The translations under genes were made by a program, and so were the position numbers. Shown piece after piece: positions 44,915-55,284 of a stretch of DNA of 64,000 bases. The notes under the pieces are model-generated. The model searched no databases, was not told the DNA's origin, and was given only the letters and a program-made list of their open reading frames with translations. Source of the DNA: Pseudoduganella violaceinigra DSM 15887 (GTDB lineage: Bacteria; Pseudomonadota; Gammaproteobacteria; Burkholderiales; Burkholderiaceae_D); the NCBI RefSeq assembly GCF_000425385.1, contig NZ_AUDI01000012.1, positions 186,001 to 250,000 on the forward strand. Direction: 5' to 3'. Position 1 is the first letter of the stretch, and every line of letters begins with the position of its first letter.

Positions 44915-46129
44915 TTAGACCGGGTTGTTAATGTACAGGGTCCAGTAGCGCGCCAGTTCCGGCTCGCCAGCGGTGCCCTTCACCGATTTCAGGGTGCTGA
45001 TGGCAGCAGCCTTCTTGCCGGCGATGTACTGCGCCACGCCGTAGTGCAGCTTCATTTCTTCAGGCTTGCGGCCGGTGCCCAGCTTGATCGCTTCTTCCAT
45101 CAGCTTCAGGCCATCGGCGCCTTTGCCTTCAGCAACCAGGGCATAGCCCAGGTTGGCCAGGCCGTCGGCATCCTTCTCCTTGGTGAAGGCGGCTTCCTGG
45201 GCGGCGGCGTTCTTCTGCAGGTCGGCCTGGGTCTTCAGGGCCAGATCCTTCAGGCGCTGGTGACGGCCGGCGTCGGCGCCGGTGCCCAGGGCACCTTTCT
45301 TGTAGCCTTCGTCGACGATCTTGATGGCTTCCGCCGGATTGCCGGCTTGCAGGGCCAGCTGACCCATTTCCATGAATTCGGATGGCTTGGTGATCTGCTT
45401 CAAGGCCAGCTTGAGGCGCATCACGTCCAGGTTCAGGGACGAAGAGAAGCCTGGCTTGCCGATGACGCGGTTCAGCAGGTCGGCCCAGTAGGATGCCTTC
45501 GGATAAGCGGCAGCCAGTTTTTCCAGGGTCTGCACATAGCCGACCTTGTCGTTCTGCTTCAGCTGGATATTGGCCAGCATCTGCAGATTGCCTTCGGACT
45601 TGGCGCCTTGCAGTTCCTTGGCCGCTTCATTCAGCTTGCCGCTCTGGTAGTAAGTCTGGATCAGTTGTTCCTTCATCGCGCTGTTGTTAGGATTATCCTT
45701 CAACACTTTCTGGATGTAGGTGATGGCTTTCGGGTAGTCGCGGGCGCGCAGGTAGATGCTGGCCAGCGCTTCCGTGATCTTTGGTGCCTGGGCCGGGGTC
45801 AGCTTCGGCGACGCCAGCACTTGTTCGAAGGCGCGGGCTGCGGTGTCGTTTTCGCCGGCGGCGGTCGCGGCGGAACCGCGGGTGTATTCAATCTGGAATT
45901 TTTCCAGTTCGGACTTGCCGGATACTGCGTCTGCCTCTTTCAGTTTCGCCAGGGCTTCCTTGTACTTGCCGGACGAGGCCAGCTTCTGTGCTTCCTGCAG
46001 TGGCTTGCCCACTTCAGCGCGCACGGTATCGGCATAAGCGATGGACGACAGGCCCACCATTGGAACGGCTGCATTGAAACCGATAGCGGCCATTACCAGG
46101 CCGAGATGTGCGAGACGAAACTTAATCAT
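44915..46129 (-). CDS. periplasmic tetratricopeptide-repeat protein of the TonB operon
   Basis: A 404-residue secreted protein: signal peptide (about residues 1-33, ending IAYA), then repeated helical pairs of TPR type (for example SSGKYKEALAKLKEADAV, YLRARDYPKAITYIQKVLKD and YQSGKLNEAAKEL). The ATG at 46129 is chosen over an in-frame TTG at 46150. It is the last gene after tonB-exbB-exbD-exbD. TPR partners (for example TtpC in Vibrio TonB2 systems) are known to be required for some TonB complexes, so a scaffold role is plausible; the assignment is inference. Confidence 0.85.
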   Translation of the reverse strand: MIKFRLAHLGLVMAAIGFNAAVPMVGLSSIAYADTVRAEVGKPLQEAQKLASSGKYKEALAKLKEADAVSGKSELEKFQIEYTRGSAATAAGENDTAARAFEQVLASPKLTPAQAPKITEALASIYLRARDYPKAITYIQKVLKDNPNNSAMKEQLIQTYYQSGKLNEAAKELQGAKSEGNLQMLANIQLKQNDKVGYVQTLEKLAAAYPKASYWADLLNRVIGKPGFSSSLNLDVMRLKLALKQITKPSEFMEMGQLALQAGNPAEAIKIVDEGYKKGALGTGADAGRHQRLKDLALKTQADLQKNAAAQEAAFTKEKDADGLANLGYALVAEGKGADGLKLMEEAIKLGTGRKPEEMKLHYGVAQYIAGKKAAAISTLKSVKGTAGEPELARYWTLYINNPV

Positions 46130-46213
46130 GGGGTGATTTTCTTTCTTCAAAATGCGAAATAGGCAGGATAACCTGCCTATTTGGGAAAATAAAGGGTGTG
46201 TTGGCCCAATTAT

Positions 46214-46636
46214 TTACTGGAACTGCTCGTTGCCGACCAGACCAATCTTGGTGACGCCGAGACGCTGTGCCGAAGCCATGACGCCTGCCACGGCACTGTA
46301 GCTCACCAGCTTGTTGGGACGCAGGTGCACTTCAGGCTGGTTAGCCTGGGCTGCTACCGCGACCAGCTTGTTCTCCAGGGCGGCGCGGTCGGGAACGACC
46401 ACGTTGTCCCACAGGATGGTGCCGTCGAAGTCAACGTCAATGGTGACGACCACAGGTTCCGTCGTTGGCGGTGGCGGGGTGCCGACCGGCATGTTCAGGT
46501 TGACCGAGTGGTTGGCCTTTGGAATGGTAATGATCAGCAGAATAATCAGAACCAGCATGACGTCGATCATCGGCGTCATGTTCATTTCCATCATTGGTTC
46601 CGCGTCGCCGCTGGAGCTGCCTACGCTCATACTCAT
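46214..46636 (-). CDS. exbD: ExbD/TolR family protein, second copy
   Basis: A 140-residue inner membrane protein with one transmembrane helix (MIDVMLVLIILLIITIP, about residues 23-39, including the proton-binding Asp) and a periplasmic domain with HLRPNKLVSYS. It couples the proton gradient to TonB with ExbB. The C-terminus ends VTKIGLVGNEQFQ. Confidence 0.92.
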   Translation of the reverse strand: MSMSVGSSSGDAEPMMEMNMTPMIDVMLVLIILLIITIPKANHSVNLNMPVGTPPPPTTEPVVVTIDVDFDGTILWDNVVVPDRAALENKLVAVAAQANQPEVHLRPNKLVSYSAVAGVMASAQRLGVTKIGLVGNEQFQ

Positions 46637-46690
46637 GAATTGTTTCCTTTTCAGAAGGCCGCCCCCGCTATGGCCAGGGGCGGCTTGTTC

Positions 46691-47119
46691 TTACATCTTA
46701 TCAGGTGGTTCGGTGATGAAACCGACCTTCTGGATGCCAGCGCGCTGGGTGGTGTAGATCACACGGCCAATCGATTCATATTTCGCGTCTTTATCGCCGC
46801 GGACATGAACTTCAGGCTGAGGCACCTTCACCGCTTCCTCTTTCAGAAAATCGAACAGCTCATTCGCGTCGCGCATTTTCTTCTGGTTCCAGTAGATGTC
46901 GCCATCCTTGTTAACAACGATGTTGACGTTCTCTGGCTTGGTCTGGATTGCCTGGTTGATCTCTTCCGGCAGGTTGATCTTCTGCAGTTTGAGAACGACC
47001 GGGCTCGTGATCAGGAAGATGATCAGCAGAACCAGCATGATGTCCACGAGCGGAGTCGTGTTGATCTCACTGTTAAGCTGCTCTTCTCCGCCGGTATCGG
47101 AGCCTACGGACATCGACAT
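46691..47119 (-). CDS. exbD: ExbD/TolR family protein, first copy
   Basis: A 142-residue ExbD: cytoplasmic N-terminus, transmembrane helix (PLVDIMLVLLIIFLITSPVV with the key Asp) and periplasmic domain with VHVRGDKDAKYESIGRVIY. It starts 4 nt after the exbB stop. Two tandem ExbDs after one ExbB are known from Xanthomonas, where the second is needed only for some functions. Confidence 0.93.
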   Translation of the reverse strand: MSMSVGSDTGGEEQLNSEINTTPLVDIMLVLLIIFLITSPVVLKLQKINLPEEINQAIQTKPENVNIVVNKDGDIYWNQKKMRDANELFDFLKEEAVKVPQPEVHVRGDKDAKYESIGRVIYTTQRAGIQKVGFITEPPDKM

Positions 47120-47123
47120 GGTA

Positions 47124-48044
47124 TTAACCTACTTTTTTCGACGAAGCAGCAGCGTTCGAAGTGGACATGGCGCCGGAGATCAGCACGGAGTGCACGTCAG
47201 CCGAGAAGGAACGTACGTCTTCCATTGCGGTCTTGTTACGACGCAGCAGCCAGTTGTAACCCAGAACGGCAGGCACCGCCACCAGCAGACCGAAGGCGGT
47301 CATGATCAGCGCTTCACCCACTGGACCTGCAACTTTGTCGATCGACGCGTTACCGGTCATACCGATGTTGGTCAGCGCGCCGTAAATACCCCACACGGTA
47401 CCGAACAGGCCGATGAACGGAGCGGTCGAACCAACGGTTGCCAGGAAGGACAGGCCGTCGGACAGACGGGACTGCACTTTGTCCACAGCGCGCTGGATGG
47501 ACATGGTGACCCAGGTCGACAGGTCGATTTGTTCCAGCAGGGCGCCGTCGTGGTGGGCGGTTGCCTTGGTGCCGGATTCAGCGATGAAGCGGAATGGGGA
47601 ACCTTCGGTCAGGGTCGCGGTACCGGCAGCGATCGAGGACGCTTTCCAGAACTTGGCAGCGGTTTCTTTCTGCTGCTTGAAGATCTTCTGCTGGTCGATG
47701 ATCTTGGTCACGATGATGTACCAGGAGCCGATCGACATGATCGACAGGATGATCAGGGTAGCGCGGGCAACGAAGCCGGCTTCCCACACAGCGGAGATAC
47801 CGAATGGGTTTTCGACTTCTTCTTTAGCGGCTGGAGCGGCAGGAGCAGCAGGGGCGGCTGCTTCGGCTGCTGGAGCTGCTGCCGCGTCGGCTGCTGGCGC
47901 TGCAGGTGCGTCAGCGGCTGGAGCCGAAGCGGCTGCCGAGGCAGGAGCGTCAGCCATTGCTGGCGCGCTTACCAGGGCGGTAGCTGCGGTCACCGAGAAC
48001 AGCACAGCGGCCAGTACAGCGGACAAACGGGTATTCTTAAACAT
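47124..48044 (-). CDS. exbB: ExbB-type proton channel with exported Ala/Pro-rich N-terminus
   Basis: A 306-residue MotA/TolQ/ExbB channel protein. A signal peptide (about residues 1-31) and a low-complexity Ala/Pro segment (about 32-72) precede the channel core: first helix FVARATLIILSIMSIGSWYII, then helices around GLSFLATVGSTAPFIGLFGTVWGIYGAL and ALIMTAFGLLVAVPAVLGYNWLL with the conserved GTVWG and Thr residues. The extended N-terminus is the form often seen in betaproteobacterial TonB operons. Confidence 0.93.
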   Translation of the reverse strand: MFKNTRLSAVLAAVLFSVTAATALVSAPAMADAPASAAASAPAADAPAAPAADAAAAPAAEAAAPAAPAAPAAKEEVENPFGISAVWEAGFVARATLIILSIMSIGSWYIIVTKIIDQQKIFKQQKETAAKFWKASSIAAGTATLTEGSPFRFIAESGTKATAHHDGALLEQIDLSTWVTMSIQRAVDKVQSRLSDGLSFLATVGSTAPFIGLFGTVWGIYGALTNIGMTGNASIDKVAGPVGEALIMTAFGLLVAVPAVLGYNWLLRRNKTAMEDVRSFSADVHSVLISGAMSTSNAAASSKKVG

Positions 48045-48131
48045 GCTTCCTCCAAATTTGAAAAATAATCAGTTCGCTGGCTTAAACGACAACGGACTTA
48101 CTTAGTTGCGAGACGGTGCTTTGTCTCAGGT

Positions 48132-48794
48132 TTATTCCAGCGTCCAGACGTATTGCATCTGTTGCCAGGTTTCTTGTGGATGGCCATCCACGGTGGCTGG
48201 CTTGAATTTGCACTTGGAGATGCCGTTGACGGCCGCCTTGTCCAAATCACGGAAACCACTCGATTTCACTACTTTCGAATCGCCCACACGGCCGTCCGCA
48301 CTGATCAGGAACGACAGGGTCACCGTACCGGTTTCTTCGTTACGCAGCGAGGATTTCGGCCATTCTGGCTTGGCGCAGGTGCCGAAATCCACTACGGCAG
48401 GAGTACGGACGCCAGTCGCCGGAGGGGCTGGTGGTGCCGGTTGTGCCGGAGGGGCTGGACGAATGTCGGTGGTTGCCGGCTTCTGGCTGGTCGCGTTGGC
48501 GATCACGTTCTGCGCAGGGGGCGGCTGTTGCACGTTCACTTCAACCGGAGGAATGAATGGCGGTGGTGGTGCCTTCATCTCTGGCGGAGGTGGGGGTGGT
48601 GGCAGTTCTTTTGGCGGAGGCGGGGCGACCTCCTCGATGATCTTGGTCTCCACCGGTTCGATCATCTTGCTAATCATTTTCTTGCCCAGGCCGGATACGA
48701 TGCCGTAACCAGCGATAAGGTGCAGGACTACGACGAACACGATGCCCGTATAGTTCTTCTTCCCGGCAATTTTCTCGTTATCACTGAAATTCAT
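48132..48794 (-). CDS. tonB: TonB energy transducer
   Basis: A 220-residue periplasm-spanning protein that opens outer membrane receptors. One N-terminal transmembrane helix (TGIVFVVVLHLIAGYGIV with the conserved His), a long Pro-rich linker (KELPPPPPPPEMKAPPPP; PPAQPAPPAPPAT) and the C-terminal TonB domain ending KFKPATVDGHPQETWQQ. Start at MNFSDNEKI, with an AGGC/GGAG Shine-Dalgarno region. It probably serves the receptor encoded at 9459 and others in the genome. Confidence 0.94.
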   Translation of the reverse strand: MNFSDNEKIAGKKNYTGIVFVVVLHLIAGYGIVSGLGKKMISKMIEPVETKIIEEVAPPPPKELPPPPPPPEMKAPPPPFIPPVEVNVQQPPPAQNVIANATSQKPATTDIRPAPPAQPAPPAPPATGVRTPAVVDFGTCAKPEWPKSSLRNEETGTVTLSFLISADGRVGDSKVVKSSGFRDLDKAAVNGISKCKFKPATVDGHPQETWQQMQYVWTLE

Positions 48795-49159
48795 GCCTGC
48801 TTTCTCCAATACCAACTCTTGTGTTGCTACTTTAAACCCCCAAAATGGCGACAAAAAAGCTACAGCCGCATCCGGGACGTCGGCGAATTATACATACGAA
48901 TTTTGGATTTTTGCATAGATTTTTGCCCGCAAAACCGTTTAAATTTCATGCCCTTAGCCCCATATTAGCAGGCCGTCCACCCGCTTTCCCGAAGTGGTCT
49001 GGTAGAAAAAGCAAGAGAAAGTTGCCCCATTTTTCGCTCCTGCGATTGATCTTCATCAAATTTTGATGAGGACGAAAGAATGCTCGACCGCAGTGGCCGC
49101 CCGGCTAAGGAAATTTGGTGAAGTGCGTGGCTTCGACGTAACTCTGTCAAAAGCGCCGG
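48795..49159. other. 365-nt gene-free region upstream of tonB
   Basis: Lies between the tonB start and the spoVR stop, both on the minus strand. It is T/A-rich near 48890-48960 (likely the tonB promoter) and contains a perfect FNR-type box at 49046-49059. No convincing gene; a 46-codon plus-strand frame from 49065 lacks a ribosome binding site. Confidence 0.7.
49046..49059. promoter_or_regulatory. FNR/Anr box in the tonB upstream region
   Basis: TTGATCTTCATCAA is a perfect TTGAT-N4-ATCAA site, and an overlapping 17-nt palindrome (49053-49069) extends it. The centre is about 255 nt upstream of tonB, so its target gene is uncertain. Confidence 0.55.
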
Positions 49160-50698
49160 TCAAATCACCCGGTTGCGCTTTTCGCGCTTGCACTCGATGG
49201 TGCTGACCACCTGGCCGTCCGGCGAGACCGTATCCAGGTGGACGTCGAACCCCCACAGGCGGGCCACGTGTTTCAAGACTTCATTGGCCTGCTGGTTCAG
49301 GGGGCGGCGGTTGTACTGCGTGTGGCGCAGTGTCAGGGCGCGGTCGTCGCGGGTGTTGACGGACCACACCTGTATATTAGGTTCGCGGTTGCCCAGGTTG
49401 TACTGGTCGGCCAGCATTTGCCGCACATAGCGGTAGCCCAGCCCATCATGGATGGCCGACACGGCGAGCTTGTCGTTCTTGTCGTCGTCCAGCACGGCAA
49501 AGAAGTGGAATTCGCGGATCAGGCGCGGCGAAAGATATTGGGCAATGAAACTTTCGTCTTTGAAATTTCGCATCGCAAACTCGAGCGTCTTCTTCCAGTC
49601 GCTGCCGGCGATGTCGGGGAACCATTCGCGGTCTTCCTCGCTGGGGTTCTCGCAGATGCGGCGGATGTCCGACATCATGGCAAAACCCAGGGCATAGGGA
49701 TTGATCCCATTATAGTAAGGGCTGTGCACGGGCGGCTGGTACACCACATTGGTATGGCTCTTGAGGAACTCCATCATGAAGCCGTCGCCCACCACGCCTT
49801 CCTCGTATAGCTGGTTGAGGATGGTGTAGTGCCAGAAGGTGGCCCAGCCTTCATTCATCACCTGGGTCTGGCGCTGCGGATAGAAGTACTGGCTGATCTT
49901 GCGCACGATGCGCACGATCTCGCGCTGCCAGGGTTCCAGCAGCGGCGCATACTTCTCGATGAAGTAGAGCAGGTTCTCCTCCGGCTCGGCCGGAAAACGC
50001 GGGGCCGGCTTGTCGACCGCTTCCTCTTCGCGGCGCGGAACCGTGCGCCACAATTCGTTGATCTGTGATTGTAAATACGCCTCGCGTTCCTTCTGTTTCA
50101 ACTGCTCTTGCGCCAGCGACAGCTTGGCCGGCCGCTTGTAGCGGTCGACGCCGTAGTTCTGGATCGCATGGCAGGAGTCGAGCAGCAATTCGACCGCATC
50201 GATGCCATGCCGCTGTTCGCATTCAGTAATGTAATTTTTAGCGAACAGCATATAGTCGATGATGGCGTCGGCATCGGTCCAGGTCTTGAACAGGTAATTA
50301 CCCTTGAAGAAAGAGTTGTGCCCGTAAGCAGCATGGGCAATCACCAGTGCCTGCATGGTCAGGCTGTTCTCTTCCATTAAATAGGCGATGCAGGGATTGG
50401 AGTTGATGACGATCTCGTAGGCCAAGCCCATCTGCCCGCGCTTGTAGCCCTTCTCGGTGGCCAGGAAATGCTTGCCGAAGGACCAGTGCGCATAGGACAC
50501 CGGCATGCCCACCGAGGTGTAGGCATCCATCATCTGCTCGGCAGTAATGATTTCCAGCTGGTTGGGATAGGTATCGAGCCCGAAATGCCGCGCCACGCGG
50601 CGGATTTCCTCGTGCGCCTGCTCGATCAGTTCAAACGTCCATTCGGATTGCTCCGGCAGGGCCCTTGGATGCGGCGGGCGTTTGGTCATCTGGTTCAT
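49160..50698 (-). CDS. SpoVR/YcgB family protein
   Basis: A 512-residue SpoVR-like protein, cytoplasmic and of unknown biochemical role, co-transcribed with prkA and yeaH in many proteobacteria during stationary phase or nitrogen starvation. Conserved stretches include YPNQLEIITAEQMMDAYTSVG, SYAHWSFGKHF and MNEGWATFWHY. The ATG overlaps the yeaH stop (ATGA); the open frame upstream of it belongs to yeaH antiphase sequence and is not translated. Confidence 0.94.
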   Translation of the reverse strand: MNQMTKRPPHPRALPEQSEWTFELIEQAHEEIRRVARHFGLDTYPNQLEIITAEQMMDAYTSVGMPVSYAHWSFGKHFLATEKGYKRGQMGLAYEIVINSNPCIAYLMEENSLTMQALVIAHAAYGHNSFFKGNYLFKTWTDADAIIDYMLFAKNYITECEQRHGIDAVELLLDSCHAIQNYGVDRYKRPAKLSLAQEQLKQKEREAYLQSQINELWRTVPRREEEAVDKPAPRFPAEPEENLLYFIEKYAPLLEPWQREIVRIVRKISQYFYPQRQTQVMNEGWATFWHYTILNQLYEEGVVGDGFMMEFLKSHTNVVYQPPVHSPYYNGINPYALGFAMMSDIRRICENPSEEDREWFPDIAGSDWKKTLEFAMRNFKDESFIAQYLSPRLIREFHFFAVLDDDKNDKLAVSAIHDGLGYRYVRQMLADQYNLGNREPNIQVWSVNTRDDRALTLRHTQYNRRPLNQQANEVLKHVARLWGFDVHLDTVSPDGQVVSTIECKREKRNRVI

Positions 50699-51963
50699 TT
50701 TGGCTGCTTCTTGAACAGTTCGCGGAACACCGGATAGATGTCGGCCGGCGTGACGATCTTTTGCATGGCGAAGTGCTGATGGTATTCCGGCACCTGGGCG
50801 TATTGCTCCCACAGGTTTTGCGGCGGGCCATCGGTGATCTCGACATAGGTGTAATACTGGACCTTGGGCATGATGGTATTGACCAGCAGCTGCCGGCACA
50901 GCACGGAATCGTTGTCCCAGTTGTCGCCGTCGGAGGCCTGCGCCACATAGGCGTTCCAGCTGCCGCCGCCAAAGCGCTCGTCGATGATCTTGTTCAGCAG
51001 GTGCAGGGCGGACGAGACCACGGTGCCGCCCGACTCGCGCGAGTGGAAGAATTCGTTTTCGTCCACTTCCGACGCCGCCGTATGGTGGCGGATGAACACC
51101 ACCTCGATCTTGTCGTAGACCCGCTTGAGAAAGAGGTAGAGCAGGATGAAGAAGCGCTTGGCGGTATCCTTGCGCTGCTCGTCCATGGAGCCCGACACGT
51201 CCATGAGGCAGAACATGACGGCCTGGGTCATCGGCTTGGGCACCTTGATGCGGTTGGCGTAGCGCAGGTCGAAGGGATCGATGAAGGGGATGGCCAGCAG
51301 GCGCGTATGCAAGTGGTGCACCAGCTTCTTCAGTTCGATCACGCGCGGGTCGTCCAGCGGAGCGCCGGCCACCAGCAATTCCTCCAGCTCGCGCTCGGCC
51401 TCGTTCAGGCGCTTGCGCGACGAGCCGCCCACGGCGATGCGCCGGCCCAGGGCGCCGCGCAAAGAGCGCAGCACGTGGATATTGGACGGCGTGCCCGACA
51501 CCGTGTAGCCGGCGCGCTGCGGCTTGAATTCCGTGGTCGCCGTCAGCTGGGTCTTGATCATGTGCGGCAGTTCCAAGTCTTCGAAGAAATAGTTCATGAA
51601 TTCTTCGCGCGACAGCTCGAAGATGAAATCATCTTCGCTGGTCTGGTCGCTGTTGCCGGCCTTGCCGCGGCCGCTGCCGCCGCCGCCCTTGGGGCGATTG
51701 ATCAAGTCGCCCTTCTGGTATTCCTGGTTGCCGGGATTGACCACTTCCCACACCCCGCCATGGGAGTGGCCGAACGAGGGCTCGTTCACGTCCTTGACGG
51801 GAATGGAGACTTTTTCGCCATTCTCGATGTCGGTGATCGAGCGCCCCTTGATGGCGCGCCCGACCGCATCCTTGATCTGGCCTTTGTAACGCCGCAAAAA
51901 TCGTTCGCGGTTGACCGCGGACTTGTTCTTGCCCTGCAAACGTCGGTCGATGAGGTAAGTCAT
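50695..51963 (-). CDS. yeaH: YeaH/YhbH family (DUF444) protein
   Basis: A 422-residue DUF444 protein with a vWA-like core: DIENGEKVSIPVKDV near the N-terminus, a Gly-rich linker (GGGGSGRGKAG), VMFCLMDVSGSMDEQRKDTAK (MIDAS-like DxSGS, about residues 247-251) and FFHSRESGGTVVSSAL. Second gene of the prkA operon, 49 nt after prkA. Partner of the PrkA kinase in stress signalling. Confidence 0.95.
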   Translation of the reverse strand: MTYLIDRRLQGKNKSAVNRERFLRRYKGQIKDAVGRAIKGRSITDIENGEKVSIPVKDVNEPSFGHSHGGVWEVVNPGNQEYQKGDLINRPKGGGGSGRGKAGNSDQTSEDDFIFELSREEFMNYFFEDLELPHMIKTQLTATTEFKPQRAGYTVSGTPSNIHVLRSLRGALGRRIAVGGSSRKRLNEAERELEELLVAGAPLDDPRVIELKKLVHHLHTRLLAIPFIDPFDLRYANRIKVPKPMTQAVMFCLMDVSGSMDEQRKDTAKRFFILLYLFLKRVYDKIEVVFIRHHTAASEVDENEFFHSRESGGTVVSSALHLLNKIIDERFGGGSWNAYVAQASDGDNWDNDSVLCRQLLVNTIMPKVQYYTYVEITDGPPQNLWEQYAQVPEYHQHFAMQKIVTPADIYPVFRELFKKQPK

Positions 51964-52012
51964 GTGCCTCCTGCCTGCTTGATTGGCGCGTCCTGATTAT
52001 CCACTGTTTACA

Positions 52013-53935
52013 TCAGGACGACTTCCTCACGCGCAGATACCATTCGCACAGCAGCCGGACCTGCTTGGCCGTGTAGCCCTTTTCCACCATGCGCGCCACG
52101 AAGTCGGCGTGCTTGTTGGCATCCTCGGCGCTGGCCTTGGCATTGAAGGAGATCACCGGCAGCAGTTCCTCGGTATTGGAGAACATTTTCTTCTCGATCA
52201 CCGTGCGGAACTTCTCGTAACTGGTCCAGGCCGGGTTCTTGCCGCCGTTGTTGGCACGCGCGCGCAGGCCGAAGTTGACGATCTCGTTGCGGAAGTCTTT
52301 CGGGTTCGAAATCCCGGCCGGCTTCTCGATCTTTTCCAGTTCGTTGTTCAGCGATTCGCGGTCGAAGCTTTCGCCGGTGTCCGGGTCGCGGTATTCCTGG
52401 TCCTGGATCCAGAAGTCGGCAAAGGTGACGTAGCGGTCGAAGATGTTCTGGCCGTATTCGGAGTAGCTCTCCAGGTAGGCGGTCTGGATTTCCTTGCCGA
52501 TGAATTCGACGTAGCGCTGGGCCAGGTGCTCTTTGATATAGGAGAAGTACTTCTGCTCGGTCTCCGGCGGGAACTGTTCGCGCTCGACCTGCTGTTCCAG
52601 CACGTACAGCAGGTGCACCGGATTGGCCGCCACCTCGGTCGAGTCGAAGTTGAACACCTTGGACAGGATCTTGAAGGCGAAGCGCGTCGACAGGCCGTTC
52701 ATGCCCTCGTCGACGCCGGCATAGTCGACGTACTCATGGATGGACTTGGCTTTCGGGTCGGTATCCTTGAGGTTTTCGCCGTCGTACACCAGCATCTTGC
52801 TGAAAATGCTCGAATTTTCCGGCTCTTTCAGGCGCGACAGGATGGCGAACTGCGACATCATGCGCAGCGTGCCGGGGGCGCAGGGCGCCTTGTCGAGCGA
52901 GGAATTGTGCAGCAGCTTTTCGTAAATCTTGATTTCGTCGGCGACGCGCAGGCAGTACGGCACCTTCACTATATAGATACGGTCGAGGAACGCCTCGTTG
53001 TTGCGGTTGTTCTTGAAGCTCTTCCATTCGGACTCGTTCGAGTGCGCCAGGATGATGCCCTCGAAGGGGATGGCGCCGAAGCCTTCCGTGCCCTTGTAGT
53101 TGCCTTCCTGGGTCGCGGTCAGCAGCGGGTGCAGCACCTTGATCGGCGCCTTGAACATTTCCACGAATTCCATCAGGCCCTGGTTGGCCAGGCACAGGCC
53201 GCCGGAATAGCTGTAGGCGTCCGGATCGTCCTGGGCATAGTCTTCCAGCTTGCGGATATCGACCTTGCCGACCAGGGAGGAGATGTCCTGGTTGTTCTCA
53301 TCGCCCGGCTCGGTCTTGGAAATGGCGGTCTGCTTGAGCACGGAAGGATAGCGCTTGACCACGCGGAACTGGTTGATATCGCCATTGAACTCATGCAGGC
53401 GCTTGACCGCCCACGGCGAGGGGATGTTGCGCAGGTAGCGGCGCGGGATGCCGTAATCTTCTTCCAGGATGGTGCCGTCCTCCACCTCGCTGAACAGGCC
53501 GAGCGGGGATTCATTCACCGGCGAGCCTTTCAGGCAGTAGAAAGGCACTTCCTCCATCAGGGTCTTGAGCTTTTCCGCGATCGAGGACTTGCCGCCGCCG
53601 ACCGGGCCCAGCAGGTAGAGGATCTGCTTGCGCTCTTCCAGCCCTTGCGCCGCATGGCGGAAATAGGCCACCACTTGCTCGATCACGTCTTCCATGCCGT
53701 AGAACTCGCGGAAGGCGGGGTAGATCTTGATGACCTTGTTGGCGAAAATGCGGGACAGGCGCGTATCGTTGCGCGTATCGACCAGGGTGGGTTCGCCAAT
53801 CGCAGCCAGCATACGTTCCGCCGCCGAAGCGTAGGTCAGGCGGTCCTTTTTGCAGAGCGCGAGATATTCGGAGAGGGACATTTCCTCTTCCTTGGTGCGC
53901 TCATAGCGTGCTGCGTAGTTGTCAAAAATGGTCAT
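52013..53935 (-). CDS. prkA: PrkA-type serine protein kinase/AAA ATPase
   Basis: A 640-residue PrkA (YeaG) protein: N-terminal AAA+ domain with Walker A LLGPVGGGKSS (about residues 107-117) and Walker B-like EGIILAHSNESEWKSF (about 293), and a C-terminal PrkA kinase-like domain. Involved in stationary-phase and nutrient stress adaptation with YeaH and SpoVR. First gene of the operon. Confidence 0.95.
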   Translation of the reverse strand: MTIFDNYAARYERTKEEEMSLSEYLALCKKDRLTYASAAERMLAAIGEPTLVDTRNDTRLSRIFANKVIKIYPAFREFYGMEDVIEQVVAYFRHAAQGLEERKQILYLLGPVGGGKSSIAEKLKTLMEEVPFYCLKGSPVNESPLGLFSEVEDGTILEEDYGIPRRYLRNIPSPWAVKRLHEFNGDINQFRVVKRYPSVLKQTAISKTEPGDENNQDISSLVGKVDIRKLEDYAQDDPDAYSYSGGLCLANQGLMEFVEMFKAPIKVLHPLLTATQEGNYKGTEGFGAIPFEGIILAHSNESEWKSFKNNRNNEAFLDRIYIVKVPYCLRVADEIKIYEKLLHNSSLDKAPCAPGTLRMMSQFAILSRLKEPENSSIFSKMLVYDGENLKDTDPKAKSIHEYVDYAGVDEGMNGLSTRFAFKILSKVFNFDSTEVAANPVHLLYVLEQQVEREQFPPETEQKYFSYIKEHLAQRYVEFIGKEIQTAYLESYSEYGQNIFDRYVTFADFWIQDQEYRDPDTGESFDRESLNNELEKIEKPAGISNPKDFRNEIVNFGLRARANNGGKNPAWTSYEKFRTVIEKKMFSNTEELLPVISFNAKASAEDANKHADFVARMVEKGYTAKQVRLLCEWYLRVRKSS

Positions 53936-55281
<1,346 letters not shown>

Positions 55282-55284
55282 CGC

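Noticed and set aside
49065..49205. 46-codon plus-strand frame just after the FNR box upstream of tonB
   Set aside because: No Shine-Dalgarno sequence, overlaps the spoVR 3' end, and no recognisable features.
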